DNA from: Hanleya hanleyi
Lineage: Eukaryota; Mollusca; Polyplacophora; Lepidopleurida; Hanleyidae
Length of the DNA stretch: 64,000 nucleotides
Direction: 5' to 3'
Assembly (NCBI GenBank): GCA_036873755.1
Contig: JAVTVY010018879.1
Coordinates: 1 to 64,000 of the forward strand
Every line of letters begins with the position of its first letter. Position 1 is the first letter of the stretch. Under the pieces are notes generated by a model, which did not search any database, had not been told where the DNA came from, and saw nothing but the letters and a program-made list of their open reading frames with translations. A program made the translations under genes and the position numbers. Shown here piece by piece: positions 41,908 to 53,740 of the stretch.

Positions 41908-42300
41908 AAGCTGACACTCCGCGACTTTTTAGTTCATCATATTGGAGTCAGTTCTAGCCTATTCGCATAACCCCCTGGACAGGAGATCATGGGTAAATTC
42001 AAGATGGCAGCCATGTGGGGTATCAGAAAAGCTACGTTTTCGTCATTTTTCTTCAAAATTCCTGTTGTTTTTTTTTAGGAAAACTTGGCAAAATCTATTT
42101 TATTTCACATAGGACTCAGTAATTTATCATGCAGTTTTTTGCAAAGAGAACACAATTAAAAACTACCAAAATTCGACCAAAAAATACCTGTTTTTAAGCT
42201 GACGTTGCTGTGACGTTACTGCGACTGCGTAACACTTCATCAAAGCGACCATCTTGAATTTTAAAAAAAATATCCGGCACAGCTTGACCCAAGGGTAAGC
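41908..42300 (+). repeat. Dispersed ~380-bp repeat, copy 2
   Basis: It matches 33712-34090 ('gagatcatgggtaaattcaa', 'gatggcagccatgtggggta', 'catcttgaattttaaaa'). It is slightly longer through an added 'gacgttgctgtgacgttact' segment. Confidence 0.7.
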
Positions 42301-42487
42301 GGTAAGAAAAATATGTATGGGATCCGTCATAATGACGTCATCAAACCGAAAGTACGCATATATCTCGGGAATTGTGGATAGCTAATGTGAAACTTTCACC
42401 GATGGATCCCTTTTAGCGAAAGCGTGTATCGAAAGTTTCAATGTGACTTCATAGTGGCGTAATCGAACAGGTAGTGTATTCAAACAA

Positions 42488-42776
42488 GGACGCAGTTTTA
42501 TTGATTGGAGCGATTTGCAAGAGGTGGGAAATTGACGTCTGGCGAATAGAAAGCAAACCGGAAAGCATCCCTCGGCACCTAACATTCAAACCCGAGAATA
42601 CGGAGGATTCTCAGACGTAGCATTAGTATCTCACCCGGGCATTTTTTGCAGCTGTTCATGTGGAGATTACGAAATATCCACACGGCCCTTACTACTGGCT
42701 TAAGGGAATTAGATAAACTAGATCGGGAGCTGTGATGACATATCAGCTCAAACAACTCATCTGATGTTAATGGAAC
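42488..42776 (-). repeat. Dispersed element with inverted 'ctagcaccggc' core, copy 1
   Basis: It matches 57462-57735 in the same orientation ('gattggagcgatttgcaag', 'ggcacctaacattcaaaccc', 'gtgatgacatatcagctcaa'). The segment 'atccacacggcccttac...ggcttaagggaattaga' is the reverse complement of the core of the 508-bp unit. Confidence 0.7.
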
Positions 42777-42894
42777 GCCGCCTGAAGCCGAGTCGGCGAC
42801 GGTGATAGCGACCATGGTCGCGAAGTATATAGTACGTGTCCTTTGCTGAGATGATATAGGGTACTCATCTCTCACATATCCACATCGACATCTA

Positions 42895-43445
42895 CATTCA
42901 CATATCCACATCTATAGTTCCACATCCACATATCGACATCCTCGTCTATATATCCACATCCACATCTATATATATATGTTTCGACAGCCATATATCTACT
43001 TCCACATATCCACATCTATAGTTCCACATCCACATATTGACATCCTCGTCTATATATCCACATCCACATCTATATGTATATGTTTCCGCATCCATATACC
43101 TACTTCCACATATCCACATCTATAGTTCCACATCCACATATTGGCATCCTCGTCTATATATCCACATCCACATCTATATATATGTTTTCACATCCATATA
43201 TATACTTCCACATATCCACATCTATAGTTCCACATCCACATATTGACATCCTCGTCTATATATCCACATCCACATCCATATATATGTTCCCACATCCATA
43301 TATCTACTTCCACATATCCACATCTATTGTTCCGCATCCACATATCGACATCCTCGTCTATATATCCACACCCACATCTATATATATGTTTCCACATCCA
43401 TATATCTACTTCCACATATCCAGATACACATCCACATTTCCACAA
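42895..43445. repeat. ~103-bp satellite made of 'ccacatc' words, five units
   Basis: 'catatccacatctatagttc' begins units at about 42901, 43005, 43109, 43211 and 43313, and the array ends near 43440. Because 102 bases equal 34 codons, the array gives long repetitive open frames on both strands (for example 43074-43649, starting MYMFPHPYTYFH). I treat these as artefacts. Confidence 0.9.
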
Positions 43446-43571
43446 GACAAGCGTCTAGTCTGTTATCCAATATTCAGCCGAATGTCGGATATCTACAATT
43501 TTAATGACGTCACTTCCAGTTTGGTCGCCATTATTTCAAAACTCGTGATAATTTTCGAAGAAAAATCTAAT

Positions 43572-44380
43572 GGAACCCACTGCCCAAGTTTCGTGACCCT
43601 AGGTCAGCGGGATCAAGGTCAAATGAATGACTCAGTGGCACATTACTGAGAGAACAAGGAAGAGCCTGTCCGTTTACGGACCAGTGACAACCAGCTGATC
43701 GGCTACTAGGATCCATAATTTCACTTCCCCTATCTTTCAACCAAGGAGACTGTTTTGAACAGGTGATATTAAACTGACAAAATTTTCAAAGATACGTACT
43801 ATGTTTGAGACTATTATGAACAGGTGATAACTGACAAAATTGTATAGAAACATACTATATTTTCCTACTTTTCAAGCATAATGGCATTTCCTTTACCTGA
43901 ATACCTCTGGTTTGAGCGCTTAAGTCAAAAGACTCCGGACTGGTTACACACATTGACTTTCCGCTTCCGGTCACCGCTCTGCCTTATACAAGTATTTGCT
44001 TTATATATTGCCCCAGTGTTTGTCCAGCCTAGACTTAAACGTGTTCACGTTTCCTGCAGACACCACACTCTCCGGTAAGTCGTTTCAATCCTTAAAGCAA
44101 ACGTGTTGCCCATTACGTCTAGTCTGTATAGATATTGAATACTGAGAAAAGATAGTACATATGTAAAAAATTATGTCCGTTATCACGAGTTCGGAAAAAG
44201 TCTTCTCGGCCAAAAGATGAAGTGAAGTTATATAATCCAGTAGCTGATCAGCGGAAATCACTGGTCCATGAACAGAGCGGCTCTTCTTTGTTCTCTCAAT
44301 AATGTGCAATTGGGTCATTCATTTGACCTTGATGCCGTTGACCTAGGATCACGAGACTTTTTCGGGTCCCATGTTAAGCG
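43572..44380. mobile_element. Inverted-repeat pair (~140-bp arms) enclosing a LINE tail
   Basis: 'gaccctaggtcagcgggatc', 'aaggtcaaatgaatgactca' and 'cattactgagagaacaag' at 43595-43660 are reverse-complemented at about 44285-44360. 'ggaccagtgacaaccagctgatcggctac' at 43680 pairs with 'gtagctgatcagcgg...tggtcc' at 44240. Arms are about 80% identical; the interior is about 0.5 kb. Confidence 0.65.
44000..44165 (-). pseudogene. LINE ORF2 C-terminal relic (CR1/L2-like)
   Basis: On the minus strand the translation reads RRNGQHVCFKD, an in-frame TGA, then NDLPESVVSAGNVNTFKSRL and DKHWGNI. 'WNxLPxxVVxAxSVNxFKxxLDxHW' is the standard end of ORF2 in CR1/L2-type LINEs and in many coral and mollusc elements. 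The TGA replaces the conserved Trp of WN. The rest of ORF2 is absent. Confidence 0.7.
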
Positions 44381-44639
44381 GTAGGAGAAAACAGTTGTAC
44401 AGACTTCCATTACTACTGCACTTCTTTCAAATGTGTGGCTTCTGAATTATTGACAACATACACTTTTTTTATAGATTGGGCCTTCTCGATTAACAAAATC
44501 TTTGGTGCCATGTTTTATTTCCCGAATTTGAAGTAGTTTGGGTTAATTTTTTCTGGCGGGAGTAATAGAGGTTTCGGAAATTTGAGCCCAAAGCTAGCAG
44601 CTGTTTTTCACCGCAAGTACATTTAGACGTAGCTTCGGG

Positions 44640-45170
44640 GTTCAGTCCTCTGTCACCTGGGCTCGGCTCGCCAGTTGATTGGCTGATATTAATAGTTGAA
44701 AAATGTTTCGAGAAATGTTCGCAGTCACCGCACATAGACGACAATACGAAGCTGCGCATCTAAAAATCCCTCGGCTCTGGGCGGCAGCCATTCTTAATGT
44801 AGTCAATTTGAACCGTACTACTTCGTCAGGACGCCAAGCAGTCAAGTGACAAATATACAGATTATTAAACATTTTGGATAAAGAAATGGCCCCAAGGTTT
44901 CTGCCCAATCAGAGAAACCGGCAGCCATCACTTGTCTCTTGATGTATCGATAATGTATACCAAGTATCTTACTGAACACTCAAACAGTATCAAAGGATAT
45001 TTAGATCATCAATGACTTTACATAACTTAAAATTGGCTGCCATGGTTTCCACCCGATCAGTGGAATGGTTCTGTCATCCATTGTTAGTCTCTCGATGTTT
45101 TGATGATGTATATAAAGTCTGGCATCAAGCACTTGAAAATACCAGAGGTATAAAGTTTGCATGAAGGAGG
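44640..45170. repeat. ~150-bp array relative, two to three units
   Basis: 'cttgatgtatcgataatgta' (about 44938) and 'ctcgatgttttgatgatgta' (about 45093) mark units spaced about 155 bp. 'aaaattggctgccatggtttccacccgatcag' style phrases occur between them. Same family as the array at 46.38-47.17 kb. Confidence 0.65.
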
Positions 45171-45394
45171 TGTTCGGTTTGACCGTATTTTTTTCTTAGT
45201 GTGTTGCGTTTATACATCGAAAATATAATTTCCTCTCGTTTACTTTAAAAGTTATTAGCTTGAGAGAGAAAATACTGAATTTTCATATTCTCAGTTTTCA
45301 CCGAAGAGAGATTTATCAAAAAAATATTACGAGTATTAGAAAATAAGCATTTGTTTGTTTTAGCAATTTTTGGCGATATTCCTGAAGGGAATTC

Positions 45395-45512
45395 CCTTCA
45401 TATATAAAATATGACACCTTTAACGAAAACGAGTCTTACATATCGAAAAGCGGTAGGTTTAATCCAAAATGATACTGAAGAATCATTTTGGTTAAAGGTG
45501 TCATATATTCAT
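45395..45512. repeat. Short foldback with 'tatgacacctttaac' arms
   Basis: 'aaaatatgacacctttaacg' (about 45404) and 'ggttaaaggtgtcatatatt' (about 45488) are reverse complements around an 85-base loop that has its own 'aatgattc.tga.gaatcatt' hairpin. Confidence 0.7.
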
Positions 45513-45607
45513 AATATTGAAATATGTAAAAACGCTTGTAATGCTCTGAAAGGGCGCAGTTCACCGCCAATCGGCACATGATTCCTCAAGTTCATAATTG
45601 TAAGAGC

Positions 45608-45705
45608 TGCTTGGCCGAATGGTTACAGTGTCGGACTACAAATTGAAAAAGAAACCCAGCATTTTGGTTCGAATCCCCAAATCCCCGATGTTTTTTTTTT
45701 GTTCT
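45608..45705 (+). repeat. tRNA-derived SINE head with poly-T
   Basis: 'cttggccgaatggttacagt' has A-box character and 'ttggttcgaatccc' is a B box. The spacing resembles a Leu/Ser-type tRNA, but the anticodon stem does not pair. A 'gatgttttttttttgttctt' tract follows, which could stop pol III. I therefore call it a SINE, not a tRNA gene. Confidence 0.5.
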
Positions 45706-46379
45706 TTTCATTTTTTCCTTTTTTCTCCCATATTCATTTTGGACTTTAAAGTGCAATAAAGACGTGAAATAAAGAGAGCGATACCCTAACGCACATAATC
45801 CCTAATTTTATTATAATTCGTGAATAGAATTGCACACAAACAACTCCACACACAAAGTCAGACCACTTTTTCAGTTTTTGAATATTCTGACGATCCAGCA
45901 GAGCAAACAATTAATTGTTGCACATATATAATTTCGTCTTAGGGCAGCGGAAAGTTGTAACTATGAATTGAAAGTTATAAGGTTAAACTTGTCTTATATC
46001 AAGGCCTTTATTAAGGAAATGACCCTCAACAAGTGGTGACGCTCGCTTTCCCAAGTGATAATGCATGTGCCAATATGTTTTGTTTTGTATTGCAGTTACT
46101 TCCTTAATTATTGTTTGCTGAACTTTTGGCAGTGATTTTTTTCAGTTTTCTAGTCGGTTTATATATTAATATAACTGATTATTGTTAGTAAATATCTGGG
46201 TCGTTCATGAAAATACTAATGGTAACCGTATGAGAATATGAACCAGAATTTCCCATTAGACTGGCCTCGCCTGTCTGACAAAGAGTTGGGGAATACCTGA
46301 GCATTACGTCACAATTTACCGGCCGGCTCGGAGCGAGACAATAGAGCAACAGAGAGAATATCCATCTAAAGCGAAGACC

Positions 46380-47175
46380 TTTAAGATGGCAATCAAGTTT
46401 TTCCACCTAATCGAAGAAAGTGGTTGTCAGCATTTGTAAGTTTCTTGATGTATCGATGATTTATAGTTTCATATGAAGTACTAAAAGAGTATCAAAGATA
46501 TAGATCATTAAGATTTTGCATCAGTTAAAAATGGTTGCCAAGATTTCCGCCCAATCAGAGAAACCAGTTCTGTCATTCATCGTAAGTGTCTCGATGCATC
46601 GATGATGTATACCAAATTTTACATCAAGTACTTGAACGGTATCAGAGATAGATATCATTAATGATTTTGCATAAATTAAAGATGACCGCCCGTCTTTTCC
46701 GCCACTCAGAGGTAGTGATGTGGCTATTCATTGCAAGTCTCTCGACACAGCGATGCTGTATACCAAGTTTCGTATAGAATACTCAAATGGTATCAGGGAT
46801 ATACATCATTAAAGATTTTGCATAAATTAAAGATGGCGGCCAAGGTTTCCGCCCAGACTGGTTCGGTCAATCCATAAAAGTTTCTTGATGTATTGATGAT
46901 CTATACCAAGTTTCACACTGAGCAGCGAAAGGGCATTTGAGATACACAAGATTAATAGTTTCTCATAAATTAAAGGTGGTCCCCAAAGTTTCCACTCAAT
47001 CGGATCCAGGTTCAATAGGGTTCTGGGACAGGAGCATATGGATGTGCACTGCAAGTTTGGTGTGCCTAGGCTAAGTCGTTCTAAAGATATCTAGGTAACG
47101 AGAAGTTGTGACGGACAGACGGACGGACGTACATGACGACGGCAATATCCTCCGGCGAAAGTTTGGCCGAGCAAT
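46380..47175. repeat. ~150-bp array, four to five units
   Basis: 'cgatgatgtatacc' type landmarks occur at about 46445, 46592, 46742 and 46875. Units contain 'aattaaagatggcggccaag', 'gtttccgcccaatcagagaa' and 'ggtatcagggatatacatca'. The array ends with 'tgacggacagacggacggac' near 47110. Confidence 0.75.
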
Positions 47176-49190
47176 AAAAACTTGTTTCGGGGCAATAGTT
47201 TGATCTCACAAACATTTGTTCCGAACACCTGTTTTCTGTTTTCGGGCGCCGCAACAGCAGACAAATATAGCTCAGAACACTGTGTTTGTTCTAAAACAAC
47301 AGAATGTTCGCAGTGTGCGTTGGGCTTTATCGCTCTTTTGAACTTTTCTCTGTATCACCAGAATGAATGAAATCGAGAGCCCACACTTTCCAAGGCTTTG
47401 GAATATTGTATTGGACTAATTTTGAGCCCATTTCCATAATTCCTGTGATTAACCATCATGTGTTAATCAAAAATAGTGCTCACGTGAGGTCATCCATGCC
47501 GCGCTTTTTCAGTGTATATAATAGCCATTATTCTCAGCTCAGTGTGCTAATTTGGTAACACCAAGATATCTCACATCAGAGCCTAATGCCTTACACGTAT
47601 TTTGAAATATGATAGTTTAATTCAAAATGGCGTCCATATGAAAATCTCAATTTTTGATTGGCGTCCATCAAATCATAGTCCAAGGCATTATTCTTAGCTC
47701 TTTGTGCAAAACCAATACCGAGAGGTCTCTGAGCACACCTAACAACTTACGCTCATTTTCAATCTGTTTACCTATTCCTACGTTCAAGATGTGATGGTCA
47801 AATTCAAAGTAACGGTTATATGGGGTCCTCTAAAATCATACTTTTTCATGTTGCTCGTACAGTTCAAGGGATTATTCTTAGCTCATTGCGTACTTCAGCA
47901 TGCACACTAATTCGTCTCAGATACATTGGAGTTTCAACATGAGTTTTTATACACATCTTTGAAGGAATATGGCGACCATATCTGACGCCACCATATCTGA
48001 CGCCATATAGGATATTGCGTTCACAATAATATCGGTTTTCGAGAATAACAATACAGCGTTATTTTTTTTGGTCACATATTCATGTAAATAAGCACAGTAA
48101 ACTTAGTATAATAGTGAATTGATGCCGCCATAATATCTAGCTGGTTACAAAAAATTGAATTTTACTCGTGATCAGGGGTGGTGTCACGAAGATGCGTGTC
48201 TAGGCCACACCCATTAAAGAATTTGGCAAACCACTGTACTATATAGAATAATCGATAACCCTTCTCTAGCATCTGGTATGGTGTGTGTTTTTTGTTGTTG
48301 TTTAGGGGGGGGGGGGTATACGCCTAACACGTATCATCGGGAAAAGAGGCATAATGTGTTTATACATGGGCTTAGGTATCTGCCAACAACACCTACAAAA
48401 TGATTAAGGTTGGGGGAGCGTGATCCAGGTGGATCAGCGCGAAAATAGTGTTTAATAAATAATTCGCATGGTGCCAACAATTCACAAGCAAAAATATTCG
48501 GGCATAATTTGCTACATATTCATATGGCCCTACAATATTGGCCAATGATCAAACTCGTTATTTTTTCAGCTTCGAAGATTATTGCAATTATGGTAATTCA
48601 ATAGACACATTCCGTTACATATATTCCTAACTTAAACAAGCATATTGGATCCCAATTTTTATATGGTGTTAAATTTCGGGTGAGTCCCTTGAATGAGAAA
48701 ATTTTAGAAATATTTAACAAAGAAATGCAGTAACATTTCTACGTTTTAACAGTGAAAGTGTGAAATTAGACTTGAAAATTGTAAATTGAAAATTATTTTC
48801 ACCGTGCTCTGCACAACAAGGCCCTTCAAAAATCTTAAAATATTTACCGGAGCTCAACGCCTGTTTTATCCTCTGCAACGGAATTGTTCACAGTATGTGC
48901 ACATCGAATCTTTTCCAGCGGTGATGAAAAAGGTCTGACTTCATGAAGGGATGACTATATCTAGTGTTGCCGGCGACAATACTGTGGACTCATTGATCAA
49001 TACATGTAGGTACATGTAGCTGCTTTCATGTAATTTGCATTTAATCGTTCTGTTATAAAAACAGCATGATATAACTGAAATTTGATACACGAGTTTCCAT
49101 CCTATTTTCTCAAAACCAGATCGTATTTAGTCTTCCTGTACTTGTTTTGATTTCCTTCTATTTTCATACGAAGTAAGCTCTCATTTGTCC
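47176..49190. other. Unrecognised stretch
   Basis: I find no gene. A G-run (twelve or more) lies near 48305-48317, and 'ccatatctgacgcca' is duplicated near 47970-48003. Confidence 0.4.
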
Positions 49191-49420
49191 GCTAATGAGT
49201 GAGTCAGTCAGTGAGTGAGTCAGTCCATCCGAATCCTTTCTCCGGCAAAATAAGGAGAACCGTTGATATTAGAACCTTGATTTTTGGCATGAACGTGCAT
49301 TGGGACACTGTTACCAGCAAGTTCTGAGCTGACCTACTTTTGATGAAAATTTGACCTAATTAGGTGACCTATAAACCGCGAAATTGGCAATGCCTAAGAC
49401 CATGGAATATGTGTCATATT
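49191..49420 (+). repeat. Probable SINE-like element with 'gtgagtgagtcagtcagtg' head
   Basis: The head of GTGAGTGAGTCAGTC repeats is followed by 'cggcaaaataaggagaaccg', 'gattttggcatg' and 'ctgacctacttttgatga'. The head resembles the SINE at 17.25 kb, but the body differs. Confidence 0.35.
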
Positions 49421-49921
49421 GCTCCAATACAATAAAAATTGGTCCAATCCAAGCCCGGAAAAACTAATGGTCAGTCTTAGGTCAAGGTACACACTTGGGT
49501 CATATCAAACTCTACTTCGTAGGTCCGGTGACGTTAGCCACTCTGCCATGTTGATATTTCCCGTTCCATTTCCTGTACGATATAAGAATCTCTCTCCTGG
49601 AGTTGCGGTGAACCAACTGTGACCGCGCATTATGGGTACGATTCTCAAGTCGACAGTGTAGTACATCAAACGTCTTCATTCTGAATTTCTATATCAAACT
49701 GTGAATATCAGATGTTTATCCCAAATACAACTGTTAAGAAAGAAATCACCGTAATTAATAATCTTTTAGAGACGATTCGGTGGGCTCCTAATTTCGTTCA
49801 ACCCCGGTGACAGGTGAGATTTTATTGTCAAAGAATTCGTATCTTTGAACATTCACCGTGTCGCGTGACTGCGATATTCATCAATTAACAGTGGAGCTGA
49901 GCGTAAATAATTCGACAATAC

Positions 49922-50165
49922 ACTCTTAAAAAGAAAGTGTTGTATTCAACATTTTAAATATCCGAGGAGTGACAACATTATATAAAGTGTTATATTTATA
50001 ACACCCTCAGATAGTGCTGAGATAAATGTGGTATCCAACATAAGAATGCTGTATCAGGAGCAATACAACACTTTACAATGTTGAATTTAACACATGTAAA
50101 GTGTTGCATTGCTCCTAATACAGCACTATAATGTTGGGTATAACACTTTTATTCAACACTTCTGC
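49922..50165. mobile_element. Foldback MITE built from 'gtgttgtattcaaca' words
   Basis: The inner stem pairs 'gctgtatcaggagcaataca' with 'tgcattgctcctaatacagc'. Outer parts are variations of 'caacactt/aagtgttg'. The whole 240-bp piece could fold into one long hairpin. Confidence 0.65.
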
Positions 50166-51770
50166 AATTTGTTTCAAATTGCAGATGATGCTCCAAACTG
50201 TACTTCTGCGTGTTGATTTGGACCACTTTGGGAGAAGCATGGTGGATAGAGACATGATCAATGAGGGGTGAGAAGGTTCCCTGTTTACAAATTGAATGAC
50301 ATTCGGTAATACCGGTTAGCTGTCAATGGCGGGAATTTGAAATTTCCATGGTCAACTCCTTTCAAGACTTTCACAGTCAATGTCCCACAAGGTGAATATT
50401 GTCATGCCAAGTGGATTTATTCATCGAGAGTTTTCTGATTTTTTTTTTTGGTGATTTTTTTATCCTAATACATAACAAGTAACAACATTATTAGTGGACT
50501 GATGCCATTTCCTAACCTTGCCACAGCGCATGCTCCGTTCTGCAGGCTCACCTCACTTATGACTTATGTTCCTGTCCCCAATAGAGGAAGTCGACCGTTT
50601 CGGCGTGGCTATGGCGTATACGGACACACCCACACACACCCAAACACCGCGTTGTTTGAAATGACCGATTAATTCTGCACATGATCGAACTATTTTCATA
50701 TGCTCGCCTCATATAAAAAGCGAAAATAACCTCAAGATCATTCTTCCTAACGCTAGCTCAACAAAGATATATAATGCAGAATTGAAAAGTAATCTGAGTT
50801 TCCCACAAACATCGCCTTTAATATATATGATGTCATTTCCGGAGGTGTGCTGCTCGGGCGGAAATCCTGTCCGAAAATCTGTCTGATGGCTGAGGTGTTA
50901 ATTTACTATGCCCCAGTGGGGTGGTTGATCAGAAGGAGAGGGATCTACTGCCATCAGCTGTAGTACAATTGGACGAGAGAGACGGAGGGAGAGGAGTGCA
51001 ATAATCTAAATATTTGCTTATATTATAATTAGCACCAAGTCTGAACAAATGTACAAAAAAATAATCTGGTTTTCTAGCAAGAGACAAGCGGTTAACAATT
51101 CCAACAAGAGAAATCCATGGTGTGCACATGAACAATCACAATCATGGTGTCCATGTAGATGTAGATAAACATTCCATCAGTCGTTCTGTGAGAATATAGA
51201 TGAATAATGAGCTAAATTCTATAGAAACCAAATCATCATATTGATTTATTTTGACAAATGTATGGAAATTAATACTAATTAGTATTAGTTTCCTACTTAC
51301 TTCCTGGTAAACCAAATCCTTGTAATTTGTGAGATCTTTCACATACACGTTACACCGCAATTCTGGTTTCAAACGAATTATTCATCAGGTCGAGTGTTAA
51401 TCGTGAGAGATGAAATTCATGCCGCATCAGATATACAGTCAAACAAAACAAAGATAAAAAAATGACTAATTAACAGAATATTTATCGCTATTTTTATATT
51501 ATCATTGCTGACTGCATGAAATAGGTTAAAGGCTAAACAAAATATTTGTTTCTGATCACAGATCCTCGAAAATAGTGGTGCTGTGATGCGGCTTTTTTCT
51601 CTTTATATACCTCACCTAAATCAAACTAACCGAATATATATAACTCATAATAAGAGCAATACTTTATAATTTTGCACTGTACATATAGCGTTGTTCATAC
51701 ACCATGTCTTTCTGAACACCGACTTCTCCAGCCTGACAAAATCAACGTGAATTCGTAATTAGATACAGGC
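50166..51770. other. Unrecognised stretch
   Basis: No recognisable gene, exon or repeat apart from short homopolymers and a 'cacacccacacaca' run near 50625. Confidence 0.4.
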
Positions 51771-51840
51771 TTCAACAGCACTGATACAGTAGTACACTTT
51801 TCTGTTTTCCTTTTGTTCTGGAAGATAATTTCGTTCCGTG

Positions 51841-51884
51841 CACCAAATGGAGATGTAAATCACACCAAATGGAGATGTAAATCA
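51841..51884. repeat. 22-bp tandem duplication
   Basis: 'caccaaatggagatgtaaat' plus 'ca' occurs twice in succession without differences. Confidence 0.9.
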
Positions 51885-51959
51885 CATTTATCAAGTACAA
51901 ATATATTGCAGGCTCCTCTGTCGTCACCCGTACATCGAATAATTTAAAAATCAAGTGTA

Positions 51960-52230
51960 GCTCATTGAGAAGAGGGAAACTTCCTGTACAATAAAATGGT
52001 CGACTTGAAGTGTAAGAAAACAGTCTCAACCATCCGACATTCTATAAACAAGTGCTTCCTTGTTTCGCATTCTGAACAAAACACACATACATCATTCGTA
52101 CAGACATTCCTTCTTAGCAACCGCTCTTTCAACGGCAGAATATCGTGCACTAACTTGTAGGTAAAATTTACTAAGTTATTGTCAATAAAAGTGTGAAAGA
52201 ATTTACCCCAGACAAGGTCCCATTAAAACG
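51960..52230 (-). pseudogene. LINE zf-RVT (zinc-binding) domain relic
   Basis: The minus strand reads WGKFFHTFIDNNLVNFTYKL, then VHDILPLKERLLRRNV, DVCVFCSECETRKHLFIEC and ETVFLHF. The 'LP-x-K-x-x-L-x-x-R' plus C-x2-C...H-x4-C pattern is the zf-RVT domain found after the reverse transcriptase in several non-LTR retrotransposons. The preceding polymerase is not present. The domain itself is open. Confidence 0.72.
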
Positions 52231-52760
52231 AAGGACGAATCTGCATTACACATGGCAATTCAACGACTTCTCACAATAAAACATAAATATATTTTCTCTC
52301 ATACATTTTTACAGGTAACAATTGTCCAGCATAATATTGCAGCTTTTAATTTTTGTTCAAGAAGAGCCAAGTATATTCCGGCGTACTTGTATTTCACAAT
52401 CAAGGTAATACAAAATGTATTTCTTTTAATGATGCATTCACTTGCTGTATATGAAACAGTATACGGCGAATTACTTAAATTGTCTGCATATAAAATATTG
52501 TTCTGCAGGCTGTAAATTATATTCTGTAGTAGGGTAAAATAAAGCAAAAATGTATGCCAATTATGCAGTACATGTGTTAAGTGTACTGTATTTTATTTTC
52601 ATGCCAATATATAATGTATTTTAAAAAATATATGCAGCAACTTACTGTATACAATGTAATACCGTAAACTACTACTTGTATCACAGTCTTATACTATAAT
52701 TATGTCTTGTAGTAAGTTTCCGTGAAAGAAAGCAGTAACTTGCTGCACTTTTACAGTAAA
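52231..52760. other. Unrecognised AT-rich stretch
   Basis: Short open frames on both strands lack recognisable sequence. Confidence 0.35.
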
Positions 52761-52767
52761 AAATTAC

Positions 52768-52812
52768 ACATACCAGAAATATTGCTGAACGCGACATTAC
52801 ACCTCAATTCTC
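52768..52812 (+). repeat. SINE tail (abalone-type), second copy
   Basis: 'accagaaatattgctgaacg' followed by 'cgacattacacctcaattct' matches the tail at 10.80 kb. Confidence 0.6.
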
Positions 52813-52837
52813 CCTCTCCGCTCTATATCTTAACACA

Positions 52838-52925
52838 GTACCTTCGAAGACCAACATGCATGCCCCGTATGACAATGTTATAATCAACACAGCGCCATCT
52901 ATCCACACAAAAAAACTGGTGATCT
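52838..52925. repeat. Dispersed 'ccttcgaagac...gcgccatctatcc' repeat, copy 1 of 3
   Basis: The 88-bp sequence recurs at 53650-53740 and 54806-54895 ('agtgccttcgaagacc', 'gccccgtatgacaatgttat', 'aacacagcgccatctatcca'). Confidence 0.8.
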
Positions 52926-53164
52926 ACTTCAAGCATTCGGAACTCCCGAGCGGAAATCTACGAAGGGCACGGATTCTACGCTGGGGGGACGACAACATGA
53001 ATTTCCTATGAATCTCCAGATGTGACGCGGCTCCGAAGCCCGATCACTCTCGCGGAAGCCTTAATCCCCGACCAGCAAATATTTCCTTGCGAGTCTCTGA
53101 TTTACGTCAGATATTCTAAAAACTGTTTATTCTTTTCATTCGAAGCACGTTTCAATAGAAAACC

Positions 53165-53277
53165 CACAGGGACGAGATTCTACTATATTTGCATACATAC
53201 CCATCTCACACTTCAGAGATATATCTGAAGTGTGAGATGGGTATGTATATGCAATATAGTAGAATCTCGTCCCTGTG
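53165..53277. repeat. Near-perfect 113-bp palindrome
   Basis: 'cacagggacgagattctact' on the left matches 'agtagaatctcgtccctgtg' on the right. The arms of about 56 bases meet near 53221 ('cttcagagatatatctgaag') with only a few mismatches and no loop. Confidence 0.9.
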
Positions 53278-53649
53278 AGAAAACCATCAGTTTAAATGGT
53301 ACACACGCCACGTATTGACAAGATATAATTCCCGTGACGTCACTGACAGTTCCCTGACAGACCGAAGTCACATGACCACGCTCTAGTCCAAAATGGCCTC
53401 AATGGCCTTCGGGGGACATCTCAAAACGGAGATCCCCAAGAAGTTGCGAATGCTACTTCAAGGTCAAACCAGCAGAGCTGACCAAGACAAAACAAAGCAA
53501 AACTCCCGCCAGGAAAGATTAATTCGAACAAATAGTAACAGTTGAAAACAGTTTTACAAAGAGCCCGCGCTATATATGAACATAGCCTATAGTATTGGAT
53601 CCTTCTACGGAATATCTTGATTTAACAGAGAGTACTGCAGTCTGTATAT

Positions 53650-53740
53650 GGACACAGTGCTTTCGAAGACCCAAATGCCCCGTATGACACTGTAATATCC
53701 AATACAGCGCCCTCTATCTACACCAGGAAAATGGTAATCT
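53650..53740. repeat. Dispersed 'ccttcgaagac' repeat, copy 2 of 3
   Basis: It reads 'agtgctttcgaagaccc', 'ccccgtatgacactgtaata' and 'tacagcgccctctatctaca'; the most diverged of the three. Confidence 0.75.

Noticed and set aside
43074..43649. 191-codon plus-strand ORF rich in Tyr, His, Ile, Ser and Pro
   Set aside because: It lies in the 103-bp satellite; the unit is 34 codons long and free of stops in several frames, so the ORF is a repeat artefact.
45608..45690. Functional tRNA gene (Leu/Ser type)
   Set aside because: A and B boxes are present, but the anticodon stem does not pair and the acceptor ends do not match; a SINE head is more likely.
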